A DNA stretch of 64,000 nucleotides from Dichotomocladium elegans (lineage: Eukaryota; Mucoromycota; Mucoromycetes; Mucorales; Lichtheimiaceae). The first letter of the stretch is position 1; each line of letters begins with the position of its first letter. The translations under genes and the position numbers were made by a program. A model generated the notes under the pieces. The model ran no database searches. It saw only the letters and a program-made list of their open reading frames with translations, and was not told the origin of the DNA. Location of the stretch: assembly GCA_025716815.1 (NCBI GenBank), contig JAIXMN010000014.1, positions 917,399-981,398 of the forward strand, in the 5' to 3' direction. Below are positions 36,431 to 47,195 of this stretch, in pieces.

Positions 36431-39193
36431 TCAAGGCTCATTTTCGCCCTCGTCGCTTAAGACAAAGCCTCCAGCATGTTGCTCGTCGGTTACGAACCCT
36501 CCTCCAGCAATATCCTCCACCGCAGATTCCCGATGACGGTCTTTAAGAAAGCTTTCCCAGCGAGTGTTAGCCGATGATCCCACTGAATTTTCCGGGTTCG
36601 CCTTTCCTGGTATGCCATAATCCCGATCCAGCCGTGATTTAATAAGCACCCCAAGTATGAGTTTTCGCCAGCGTTCGTACACCTGCTTCTCATGCTTCTC
36701 TATAGCCTTATTGCTTTCTGCATTCTCGTATTCGTCCCATGCCTACAAAGATAGTATCAATGTTCTGTAGTACCATGAGCCTGATAACCATCTAGTTTAT
36801 ATACATATATACCTCCATTAGCATCTCTTTGTTTTCTTGAGCAATTACTATTCCGTTTGTCACAGGAACAGACCGGTGTCGAACAAATTCAAAGTCGACC
36901 ACTGCTTCTGCATAATCGATACCAATTTTTCTCGCGATTTTCGCGATGCCATTAACTTAAAAAAAATATGCAATCATGAGTCGGCTTTCTTGATAACCAA
37001 ACAGAACAATAACAAACTTGGAATATGTGCCCCGCCTTTGGGTAGCATATCTGCCGTAAAAAGATCAACACGGCCATAACTGTTTCTTGGGACAATACCC
37101 TAACCAGTGCGATTAGAACAAGAAGAAAGTTACCCAGCTTTCCAGAAAGAAATGAGCGACCCACATTGATCACAGGAGAAGGTCTGAACGCCTCAGTCTG
37201 CCATTCGCCGTAGCATGCTACTTGTAAATCGTGCCCTTCCTGTTTAGCAAGCTCTTTTATCCGCTTCTTCTCAAGGGTGACGGCCCTTGCATTGACATAT
37301 TTCATAGGCTCCTCGCCAGACCGGATCACGCGCCCCTTTTTCATCCATGTCTCCGGTGTATGCACCATCTTGACGCACGACCGCGGATAGATCGTTTCTC
37401 CTTTGATATGTCCAAGAATCGGCTTCTTAGGATGCAACACTTCAAACTTCTTTAGATGTCGCTCGAGAGCATAAAGAGGGTGGTTATTAAAAGCGGAAAT
37501 GGATGTTGGCATAGGCTCTCTCGTCTCCAATTTCTCCATTTCTTCTTGCTCTTGGATTTCACGTCGACTCCAATTTTTTCTTTGGATGCAATTATAGAAT
37601 AAAGTCCACCATGACCGCATTCCTGCATCCTTCTCGCGTTTGGTGAGCTCCCGTTCACGTAGCCTTAATGCCTTGGTAATGTTATTGGTATACCGACGGG
37701 TGACGTCAATACAGCCGTCTCCATCCGGAAAGAAAGATAGTACACATGACATATTGATGCGCCTATCGCCATTACTGGGTTGCATCGCCCTCGGCAGATC
37801 ATAAAGCCCCCGAATTGGGTCGACGCAGATCCAACGATCTGTATGTGGATTGTAGACTTCTGTCCAAACAGTAGGAGGCTTCGCCTTGGGTAATTTAAGT
37901 TCCTCATCTAACTCCTGTCCTGGTTGTAGTTGTGGCCGCGGTGTTCGCAACGGAAACTTCAGCTTTTCGGCTGGCATGTCATCAGTTTCTGAAAGAATGT
38001 CACATCAGTTAGGAAGCCAGAACTCCGCTACTTGGAATACTTTTATACCATCACAGTCTTCCTCAACTGATCGCTTGGTTGGAATACGGTAGGGAACTGG
38101 CTGCAGTGAGACCACTAGCCTGGCTTCAAAAGAGAGAGCCCGCAAAATGGCAGTAAATAGTTCAGCGGATGTATCTCGAAACCCCGCCTTTTCAGTCAAT
38201 TTCTGCATAAGTTGCAAACTACTCGGTATGCTTTCTGCATCGAGCACGCCGAATTTCTCTAACTTCTCTTGGGTAGGCTGTGGTGGGATAATACAAGTCA
38301 AGGTTAGACGGACAACATGGAGCAGATCGATCATCGCTCACAGCGATAAATTACATCATCCTCCGAAGTCCAGTTATTATCGTCGGTCTTGTCAAGAAAC
38401 TTGAACTCATCATATGCTCGTGTTTGAGGTCCCATTCCTGTCAACCTAAAATACTCCTTCCACCAAGTCAAAAGCCATTTGATGGATGTCTTAAAGTCCT
38501 TGTCAGAATCCTCCTTTTTGGAACAAAAGTCTTGTATGTGGTTTGGAACACATGAAAGACAAACGCTCTGGAGACCTCCGTTAATAAGTCGGTCTGAATT
38601 TGGAACCAACTAATCCAAATACCTGGACACCTGGTAGAGAGCACCATGCATTTCGAATTTGAAAGTGCGCAACAAGAAGTACTATATGGCTATGATTGAG
38701 CCACTCGCGCATATTCCGTTGGTAGGCCTGCTCCCATTTGGACTTCCTTCATAGACATGGTATCGTAAATCAAACTCCCGGATCGGTGGTGTAGCAGCGT
38801 GTCTTACTTTAGAACCGCTCGGGGTGCCTCGAAAGTTACTTCCACATCCCGGTACACTGGTGGAGGATCGTGCTGCATCTCTTCCGGTGGCTCATTAGGC
38901 TGGATAGGAACATCGACCTGCTCCCAATCAAAGCTGTCATTATCGTCGTCATCACTGGCCGGCTCATTGAGAATGTCTTCAGCCCTTTGATCATCGGCGT
39001 CAGCTGTTCGGCCCTTTTCAGTTAGCGCGTACTCCTTGTGGCTTTTTGTCATGTCAGTTGCTTTACTGCTCGAGGCAAAAGTGGATTGCAGCTCTGTCTC
39101 TGTTTCTGATTTCGCACGCAGGTCAGATCGAGTCGACCTACGTTTAGGGGCTGGTGGATTAACAGAGTTGAACTTTTGCGATCGTTTCGGCAT
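36431..39193 (-). CDS. RAD4: DNA damage recognition protein Rad4/XPC
   Basis: Nucleotide-excision repair factor that binds distorted DNA and opens it. Eight exons on the minus strand: 39193-38808, 38746-38631, 38575-38355, 38277-38049, 37988-37165, 37099-37018, 36955-36813, 36742-36431; all phases agree, giving 770 aa (yeast Rad4: 754). An acidic N-terminus is followed by the transglutaminase-like domain (HIVLLVAHFQIRNAWC, DTSAELFTAILRALSFEARLV, VWTEVYNPHTDRWICVDP). The beta-hairpin domains come next: BHD1 (FNNHPLYALERHLKKFEVLHP), BHD2 (GEWQTEAFRPSPVING) and BHD3 (SYGRVDLFTADMLPKGGAHIP, AEAVVDFEFVRHRSVPVTNG). Intron 37100-37164 uses a GTGGGT donor, needed to restore the BHD2-BHD3 junction. 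The C-terminal tail is acidic. Confidence 0.92.
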
Positions 39194-39328
39194 TGGGAGG
39201 AAATGAATAAAAGAAGTTCATTTTTGCGCAGCAGGTGAAGCCCCCCCCATAAAAAATCGCGAAACCCTCCCCCCGCATCTCACTTGCATGAACGGGAAAA
39301 TTAATATCTTTTTGCGGCAAATGCAGAT

Positions 39329-40855
39329 TTACTCAAAATCAAATTCGTATAGAACTTGTGGCCGTAAAGGCCACTGATCAAACTTCATTGCAACCTCGTC
39401 GAGTTGTTCAACAGTCATTTCACCGACGTTGATGTTGGGATCAAAAGAAAGTCGACCTAAAAGAATTTCGGCACCGGGAGCCAATGTCCTTCGGAAAACA
39501 GGGAAATGTCAACGTGCTTGATAAAATTCATCCGGATTGTACCCGGCACTTACTTGATCATTTTTGATAGCGGCTTCCGCTGCATAACCATGAGATGCTT
39601 CAGAACGTATACAAAAACATCCCAGTCCGCTAAGTACGTCATTGGCTTTTAGTAAATGATCCTATTGAGCGTCAAGACCACAGCATTCTTTACCTTTTAT
39701 CTTGCTCTTTTCCAGCGGTGTGATATTGGCTAAGCAATATTCGGTCTGGCTCTACATTGAATATCTCGTTTGATAGTATATATTAGGTGGCACTTACCCG
39801 CGGGTAAACATCCATGATATCAGTAGTGTGGACCTTTTCCACCTTCGCACATGATTCGAGAACGACGCTCATCTTGCACCGAGCGCTTGATCCCGGAGGA
39901 GCTGTAATTTTCTATCATCCCAACACTACTTAATGTTCCATCTCTTCCTGCATTAGTTCCTCCTGATCAACTTACCGAATAGAGTGCCTCTTGCATCCAC
40001 ATTAGCATCTGTATGCGGCCGTTTGAATGCATCGCCATTTTATTGTTAATATACGTTGCGAATTGTGCAATCAGCTGGTCGCCTTTGACAGTCTTTGGAA
40101 TAGTGCCAGTGAATAGAATGTGTGGATGCACTATGCCCCCGCGCGGGTTATGGTTTCTTCTTCATAAGGCGTCCAACGCTCTCATATCTTCGGCTCCATA
40201 CCTCGTGACCAGTCATTGTCGATCAGACTGCCTAGATACTCGGGTTTTTTCAGATCCACATACGTCTCCCAATCGTACCCGTCTTTTTTGACCAGCTCAA
40301 TGACACCATTAGAACAGTCGGCCACACTCTACATTGTTATTTAATAGGAAAAGCTCAATCACCGGTGGTTTTGCGTCAAAATTCGGCTCTCCAAGCTCTA
40401 CTTACCGCCATCCATTTAGCATACTTTGGATTGTTCTCCACAGCAAGCACACGGTTGCAACCTGCATTCACCAGCCCAGCTGCCCATACACCAAGCCCTG
40501 TGGGATATTCATGAAGCAGGTAAACAAATTGATTCGATATTTTTTTCCACAGCGCGTTTCCCTCAACTTTCTATCCCCAACGCAGTACCAGGATATATAT
40601 CTACAACGGTCATGTCCTGCAGGTTGTCGATCTTGATTTTAGACAACGCTGACTCTACATTGATCGATCCATGAAAATTCTATCCCATTGCGATCCTTTC
40701 AATTTCTCTGTAAACTTGCCTACTGCGCCGACACTCGCGATCGTAGCTCGCGGCAGTTGTATCGCTCCTTTGGACTTGAATTGCGTACTCCATTCGGCGA
40801 AAGTAGGTAATTTAGGAAGTTTGAGAGCGGGTCCTAGTTTATGTAAGGCAGGCAT
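39329..40855 (-). CDS. Mitochondrial transcription factor B / Mtf1-like rRNA-methyltransferase fold protein, apparent frameshift
   Basis: Multi-exon gene starting at 40855 (MPALHKLGPALKLPKLPTF) and ending at 39329. The methyltransferase-like fold is visible: MTVVDIYPG joined over an intron (donor after 40582 region) to GLGVWAAGLVNAGCNRVLAVENN, then KYAKWMA, ILFTGTIPKTVKGDQLIAQF, and GRIQMLMWMQEALYS near the RNA-binding helix. This pattern (weak SAM motif, late insertion, helix-rich end) resembles fungal Mtf1/TFB, the mitochondrial RNA polymerase specificity factor, more than 18S Dim1. The frame shifts by one base near 40655-40665 (KGSQWDRIFMDRS then INVESALSKIKIDNL) with no splice signal to explain it. 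That is either a real lesion or a sequencing error. Internal exon limits are approximate. Confidence 0.6.
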
Positions 40856-41228
40856 GCTTTTGACAGTTGGGGGCTTGCAGAAAAAGGGCGGGGTTTTGGA
40901 TTGAATGAGAGGGATTTTTTTCCCTCTTCTGGGTTTACTAAACTATTCGAATTGTAACCCCTTCTGCATAGCTCTCTCGCAAGGCAGTAATAAGCTTGTA
41001 CGATATGATCGATAATAGTTCTAGGTCAACAAGAGCTTGTTATCATGCATCGTACGGATAGAGACACCAAGGACACCGACGCACTTAGCTAAAGATATAT
41101 TTACAACCTAGTCCGTCTTTATTTTCAGTCCACAAAAGATGGGAGATGCTTATGAGCCCTTGTACCACTCAATATGTTTCTTAAATATTTTTTTGCCAAT
41201 AGCCATCACTACAAAATTACATATTTCA

Positions 41229-42691
41229 GACGTCATTAATGCTCTCGGGATATGTATCGACGTCCCTGAAGACCCAGCTTATCTTCAGGAAGCTTTCGAC
41301 GCCATCCGGCCAATTTTCGATGCCTACACCAGTACCCACGCCTTTGACAACAATAGCATCTACTATGATGCAAAGGTTCGTCCAATGCAACATATGGCAG
41401 CCTTTTACCAGCTCGCTCTCCTTTTTGAGCGACTTCAGTTGCCTGCATTTGCCTGCTTCCCTCTTCGTCGGTCATTCTCTCGGTCATACATAATGATTGA
41501 CGCAAAGATCATATGGCAAAACATTCTGGGTCGCTCATGGACCGAAAAGGTTCCTTATCCTGGCGGATGGGATGAGGTCATCGATGTCCATTCGAAAGCT
41601 CTCAAGCCTGCAGAGAATGGAGTACTTTCGATTTCGTGGTACACTTGAAACGGATGGCGTAGGAGTCTCCATTATCAAGAAGAGAAGGGACAGGGACGCA
41701 CTCCCAAGAACCGCTGCAGCTCCGAAGGTGGAGCAGTCTCCATACGTAGATAGTTTGACCGCTGAGAAGCATCGAGAAATTGCAGGCCGATGCGTAACGG
41801 TGGATCCAGGGCGTAGAGATATGCTCTACTGTGTCCACGAGCGCTTGACTTCGCTTGAGCCTGTCAAGTTTCGCTACACCAAGCAAGAGCAAGACAAGAT
41901 CAGGAAGACGACGAAGTACCGACGATTGATACAACGACTCAAGGACCAGGACGAGGAAGTTGTGCGTGCTGAACTCGATCTCTCGGGATTCCGGAGCAAC
42001 ACTTTGGAAGTCGATGATTACTCCCGCTTCCTCGTTGCTAAGGCTGACGAAACTGCTGAAGAACAGCAGTTTTATGGATCAACAGGAACGACCTCATAAC
42101 CCCGGTCGCTTTTTGATGCGCAAACTTCGTCTGTCATCAACCTTCAACAAGCACCGTGCTGACCTCAAGCTCATCACCGAACTGAAAAGAAAATTTGGAG
42201 AAACCGCTGTGTTTGTGATGGGAAACTGGTCGGCTCCCCATGCCATATATCAGGAGCCCATCCGCGGGAAAGGGTTTAGAATGCTACTGCGGAAGAACGT
42301 GTTTGAGGTGTTCCTCATTGACGAGTACAAGACGAGCAAGTGCTGTCCAACCTGTCTCAATGAGAGCTTATCAACATATAAGCGGGTGCCAAATCCACGA
42401 CCAGCCCGTCGAGGAAGGGAAGAAAGATGGCGTTCGGAGGTTATATGTTATGGTCTCCTAAGGTAAGAAGTTTTCTCTCACTTTGAATGTGATAGTAATA
42501 TTTTCTGCAGATGCAGTCACCAAAACTGCAGTCCTCAGCGCCGTGTGTGGAACCGGGATTTGGCGGCATATCTCAACATGCACCACATCATCCGCAGCCT
42601 TCGTTCTGAAGGCTCAGTTCCCCAAAGATTTCGCCGAAGAGCCGTGACGGCTGCCAGGATCCAGGAACCAGAGCCTGACCAGCAAACGTAA
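41229..42691 (+). pseudogene. Fanzor (eukaryotic TnpB-like nuclease), copy 2, 5'-truncated and frameshifted
   Basis: Starts at the equivalent of about residue 215 of the intact copy (PAYLQEAFDAIRPIFDAY) and runs to a natural stop at 42689-42691. Recognisable in order: NNSIYYDAKVRPMQH, CFPLRRSFSRSY, RGTLETDGVGVSI, RuvC-I VTVDPGRRDMLYCVHE, VFVMGNWSAPH, and the zinc-finger region DEYKTSKCCPTC. Intron 42463-42511 (GTAAGA...CTGCAG, within an Arg codon) comes next, then CSHQNC and RuvC-III RRVWNRDLAAYLNM. Frame changes occur near 41615-41630 and 42060-42095, and the N-terminal third is missing. Catalytic residues are kept, so decay is more recent than in copy 1. Confidence 0.85.
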
Positions 42692-43400
42692 GATCACGAG
42701 GACCACGGGGCCCACATGGGCCACAACCTCTGCATTAGATCCTTCTACCAAATTCATTCCCCTATCCCCCATGCCACTTTTATTTTATATTTATCTATGT
42801 ATTACCTGCCTCAGAATAGCAAATATTGTTGACTTTGATGACATTTCTTTAGCCAATGTCTCAGATCTTCAGCCCACGTCTTGCCTGAGGGGCACCTGGC
42901 TAACGACATGAATGGACAAGTTAGAAACGAAAGGTAGCTGGATCGTCTCTTTTCCATGGCATTTGGGGGGTGTAAAAACTGGTCAATGTACAAAAGACAG
43001 TAGGTGTTAAATTTGGATGAAAAGAAAGTCAATATTATGAAGATTCATATCAGCTAAGATGATGGAAGAGAAGCTGAGGATGGGTTTAATAAACAAAAAC
43101 CAGTTACCTCAAATATCCATTATACAGGAAACCAAGCCAGGTAATGGCCAACAAAACCTATTATGATCCCACGAAGGGAACGTCCTCGATAGATCCAATT
43201 CTTATACGCATACACTTCCTTTCTAACCTATTTATACCGTGTGATCTGTGTAGAATTATCCCAAGTCGGATCACATTTGTTCCCCATTACGGCAGTTTAC
43301 TAAGCACATATGAGAATGAGAAACGAAACCTTCGAAATCACTTAGCTTTAAGCTATTGGATGCTTCGCTGGTTCGTGTCATCAACATCTCGTTTTCCAAG
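42692..43400. other. Intergenic, contains a short palindrome after the Fanzor relic
   Basis: A perfect GGCCCA-CA-TGGGCC inverted repeat lies at 42709-42722, 18 bp after the Fanzor stop. The rest holds no recognised gene. Confidence 0.45.
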
Positions 43401-44660
43401 AACCTATTGGGCTTTACTTTGCTCTTAACAACTGACCAGACTGCTCAGTTGGATTGAGTTCAGGAGAGCATGGTGGAATATAAGCACATCAATACCCTCG
43501 AGACTCGATGTATTTAGAGATATCCTGAGCCTTATGGATAGGTGCATTATCCATTACCAAACAATGGCCCTTCATATGTTCACGCTTATCCATCTCGTCC
43601 ATTATTGCCTTAAAGAAGCTGAGATGATGTACTGCTGTAGTTCCTCTGCTCGCAACTTCAGATTGACCTGCCCTCTTCTTTTCTTGATTGGTGGCTGCTG
43701 GAGTCTCAAGCTGCATTGAATGATGCCTGATGCTGAGATTGCTCCCACGATTGCGGTTGTCTTCGGTATTGTAACCACTGCAGGGGTCCCTTTGTTGGAC
43801 CACACCATGCTGCATTTCATGTTAATATGGAATCCGGACTCATAAAAAAAAAAAACGCAGCTTTTGAAGTCGATGTTGGTCCTATCCCATCTGCATACTC
43901 AGTCAAGGTGCTCTTGGATCTTCGCAGCACTATTCCTGTCTATAGGCTGAAACCGAACCATCTTTAACGACAAGTTACATAAGTTTTCATAAATCGATGG
44001 AGCATCATTTTAGATGCTTTGAGACTCTCAAGTCGTTGGAGCAGCTACTCTAGGACAATGGATGGGTCTTCATCAACGCATTCTAAAATAATGCGCTTAT
44101 GCTCTTCATTGAGAATACGCGAACGATCCCCCCGTGTTAGGTTTCTTAAAGATGCTGTCAGGGTCCTTCTCGTACTGTAATGCCCATCGCTGGGCTGAGC
44201 GTATATGGAGTCCTAGCAGCTGGCGCACTCAAGATCTTCTCAAACATCCGTTTGAAGAATCCGACCTTGTCTTGGTCAGTTTATGCTGTGTAACTGCGCT
44301 TGATCCCAGCTTCTTTTCATCCGAATGTCTGTATTCTTTCGCTGGGGAATGTGTGTGAGAGTAAGCTCAGGGTTATCTTTGCACAATATGCTACGCAGAT
44401 ATTCAGTGTGAGAACAAACGGATTGAAATGAGTACATTTCCTCATCAATGGCATAGTCCATAGGTTCAAAACAGCCACGCTCATCAACAACGTGAACTTG
44501 GCCATCTTGATAGAAAATTAGGTTGCCCATTTCAGAATGGGAAAATGTATAAAAGAGAAAGCTTTTTCTTTTATGCGACATCTTTCCGTGTATGTATGTG
44601 ACATTCGATTTGTCATCACGCGTAAAGATTTCTGGGCAAAATGCAATTTGTATTTTTGCG
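43400..44660 (-). pseudogene. Tc1/mariner-like DDE transposase, copy B (degenerate, split by a LINE at its 5' end)
   Basis: Minus strand. N-terminal leader FYQDGQVHVVDERG (44,581 downwards) matches copies A and D. Central pieces include WSNKGTPAVVTIPKTTA and IMDEMDKREHMKGHCLVMDNAPIH, which holds the second catalytic Asp. The end reads SPELNPTEQSGQL with the Glu kept. Frameshifts and stops occur throughout. The element's outer terminal sequence continues at 46,245-46,310, on the far side of the inserted LINE. Confidence 0.75.
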
Positions 44661-46244
44661 GCCGGTCTGCTGAACCAGTGATGTACCTCGGCTTCCCGCT
44701 CTGTTCTTCACAGGCACAACTTGAGTTCTCTGAGGCACAATTGCTCGAATTCGTGCGCAACGGATGCCAGCTCCATGTGCGACGCAATTTATCTGTACGG
44801 GATCGCGCCACCGTGCTTAACTGCTTACTTCTCTCCAGGATTTGGCATGTTCTTCGCGTCACAGCTTTTCCCAAGACCTCTTTCATGGCGAAGCTCCAAA
44901 CCATTTGCAGCACTTTCTTATTGCATCACATGTATCCTCCGGTTCGGTTTTCCATTCTTTGTCGCCCTCGAGACACTGGTGGTCTCGGGATCCTGGACCC
45001 CTCACTCAACAAAATGCTCTACAGTTACGATGGCTCCTCCCTCTCCTATGCTGCGAACCTTCTCTGGTTACTTCATGCTTGACTCACCATACGATGGCCC
45101 TTACAGAAGTTCCAAATGACCATCGACTGGCCTTCCGGTTTCCTCTCCTTCGACGGGGTATCACTGAGGATTTGTCGTCTTCGCTGTGCCTCCTCTTCCG
45201 CGCCTTTGACAGTCTTCCAGTCTCCGCCTCCAGTCCTCTTATCTCCTCGGCCACCGCGCTGGCGTTACCTCGCACTTCGGCTTGGTTTCCTGCTCCCGGT
45301 TTCCTGCCTTCATGCCCCAGCCTCCGGCGCCTCTGCGTTGGTGACATGTTCGCTTTCGATCCGACACTTCAACATCTGCGCCTGAAGACGCCAACTGAGA
45401 CCTCCCATCCTCGCCTCACCTCCTTTTTCCACGCCGGCCTTACCTCTGGACGCATTGTTCTCCTTCTTTTCTTTCTCCCGCTCTGCCTCCAGAGACCATC
45501 GAATGCAACGCCTCCTGACTCATTGGGCATTGTAGATGCCTCTCCTTTCCTGGAACCATTCCTCGATGACGACACTCATCCGCCGCTCACGACTCGCCGC
45601 TTTCGTGCTCTGGTGGGAGCGGCCGCTTCAACCTCTGCCCTCGCCTCACCGTCGACCCCTGCTGCATGGCGCTTATTTTGGTCCTTCCCACTCTCACCCG
45701 GCGTTCGCAATATCTGGTTTCGTGTTCTCTATGGCACCCTTCCGACGTCCAAACGGCTGCATCTCTTTAACCCGACCCTGATGCCCTCTCCGGCTTGTCA
45801 AATTTGCGGGGCTCCCCAAGACACCACCGAGAATTTCCTCTTCCTGTGCCCTCCCAAATGGCAAACGTGGCAGAACCTATGGGCCCGGTATACTTAGCCG
45901 ACCCTGACCATGCGGCTGTGCTGACCGCTCTCAAGACAATGGATTTTCTTTTGGACTCTTTAGCCCAGCGCAATCGCCGGGTCCGTCTCATTTCCGCCAT
46001 CCTCCAGGCCGTCTGGGCTGCCCATTGGGCACACATATTCAACTCCACACCCATGACATCAACTGCAACGACCCATTTTGCCGCAAACTCTGGCACCGTT
46101 CTCTTCGCGAACAGCCAATTCACTAAGTAGCAGATAATTTAAATTTTATTTCCTTTTCCCCCTTAACTTGGTCTCACTCCCAGCTCACCTCTGCATAGCA
46201 CGTGTGTCTGTTGTAAATAAACTAGGCTTTCGCTCATAAAAAAA
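44661..46244 (+). mobile_element. 5'-truncated non-LTR retrotransposon (LINE, Tad/L1-like ORF2 3' part)
   Basis: Codes for the C-terminal end of a LINE reverse transcriptase protein. First comes the region after the RT core, with MYLGFPL, the motif RNLSVRDRATVLNCLLLSRIWHVLR split over two lines of frame, and TGGLGILDPSL. Then comes a C-terminal part with FWSFPLSPGVRNIWFRVLYG and a CQIC...FLFLC zinc knuckle near the stop at 45,897. The frame shifts once near 45,010. The element ends in AATAAACTAGGC...A7 at 46,244. A 14/15-bp duplication (tttgtatttttgcg at 44,647-44,660; one extra T at 46,245-46,259) flanks it, as expected for target-primed insertion. Dead on arrival because of truncation. Confidence 0.82.
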
Positions 46245-46310
46245 TTTGTATTTTTTGCGATCCTGCGACTTTGATCTTGAAAAAGAGTGTATAATACATT
46301 TTTAATACGC
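46245..46310 (-). repeat. Outer terminal sequence of Tc1/mariner-like copy B
   Basis: Reads tttgtattttttgcgatcctgcgac then cttgaaaaagagtgtata on plus, the same order as at 13,138-13,212. It is the part of copy B cut off by the LINE. Confidence 0.7.
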
Positions 46311-46595
46311 CACAATCCTCACGCTAAGCAACCGCAACTTAACATCTTATCTACCTGCCTCATCATCACGTCCGCAGCAATACTCGTATACACTCTAACA
46401 TTAGAGAACAGTATAAATATCCCAACCTCTTGATATAATGAAAGATTGAACTCCTACAACTATTTTCGTGGTTACCTTCATGGTCTCCTCTCTTCGTGGC
46501 TGTCTACTTTTCTACCCGTGGTTTATCCGGTGTAATCATTCCTTCGTGGAATAAATACATAAAAAAAGGACGCAACACATAGCCAATTTCTGCTG

Positions 46596-46642
46596 TATAC
46601 AAAAAAGGAGAGCGTCACATGTGACGCTCTCCTTTTTGTATA
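46596..46642. repeat. Near-perfect 47-bp palindrome
   Basis: Eighteen perfectly paired bases around the centre ACATGT (46,617-46,622), then a single unpaired A, then five more pairs (TATAC/GTATA). Both arms contain GGAGAGCGTCAC. No gene overlaps it. Confidence 0.9.
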
Positions 46643-46956
46643 TACCGGGACTTGACTATGCAATAGGTTTTGAAGGCAATAAACAGGCTCACGAAGTAAA
46701 CGCCTGAGGGATCACGAAGTAGATGATAGGCAAAAGGTCTACTTTATTCCTATGCATAGTATTACCTATTTATAATTTGTTTCTTTCTAGTTCCTTCCAT
46801 TCTTTTGGATGTTTCAGACATTCATGTCATCGAGATCGATTATAAGCGCCCAAAACAATAAAAGGAAATCTAGAATCGGGTCAAAATGATTGGCTATTGC
46901 CCGATGGGTCAAGACACATGAAAAATTAATGCTTCAAAGCCTTGACTGCAAATTAT

Positions 46957-47029
46957 TGGAGAAGCTGGGCGTCGATCCCAGTACCTCTCGCATGCTAAGC
47001 GAGCGCTCTACCATTTGAGCTACATCCCC
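46957..47029 (-). tRNA. tRNA-Ala (anticodon AGC)
   Basis: 73 nt on the minus strand and without an intron. It forms a full cloverleaf: GGGGATG acceptor, D-arm GCTC...GAGC, anticodon stem CTCGC-TTAGCAT-GCGAG with anticodon AGC, and T-arm CTGGG-ATCGACG-CCCAG. The discriminator is A73. The G3:U70 pair that defines alanine tRNAs is present. Odd points: a U6:U67 mismatch in the acceptor stem, and A instead of T at position 54 in the B box (GGATCGACGCC), both unusual for an active gene. CCA is not encoded. It lies inside a transposon-rich stretch and ends 170 bp before transposase copy C. Confidence 0.9.
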
Positions 47030-47195
47030 TTGTACGTTTTTTCTTGGGAAATACATTATTTTCTTAGTACTCTTGAGTATTATTTTGCACAAATTGAACT
47101 TTGCCTATTTGGTAAGAACGTCTTGGCACACCTGAATTATTATATTTTGCGCTTGTCATTGTCACTGAAACCCAATCTTCTCCATCTCGTACTTA

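Noticed and set aside
45084..45347. Minus-strand Arg-rich ORFs within the LINE
   Set aside because: Shadows of the GC-rich LINE reading frame on the plus strand.
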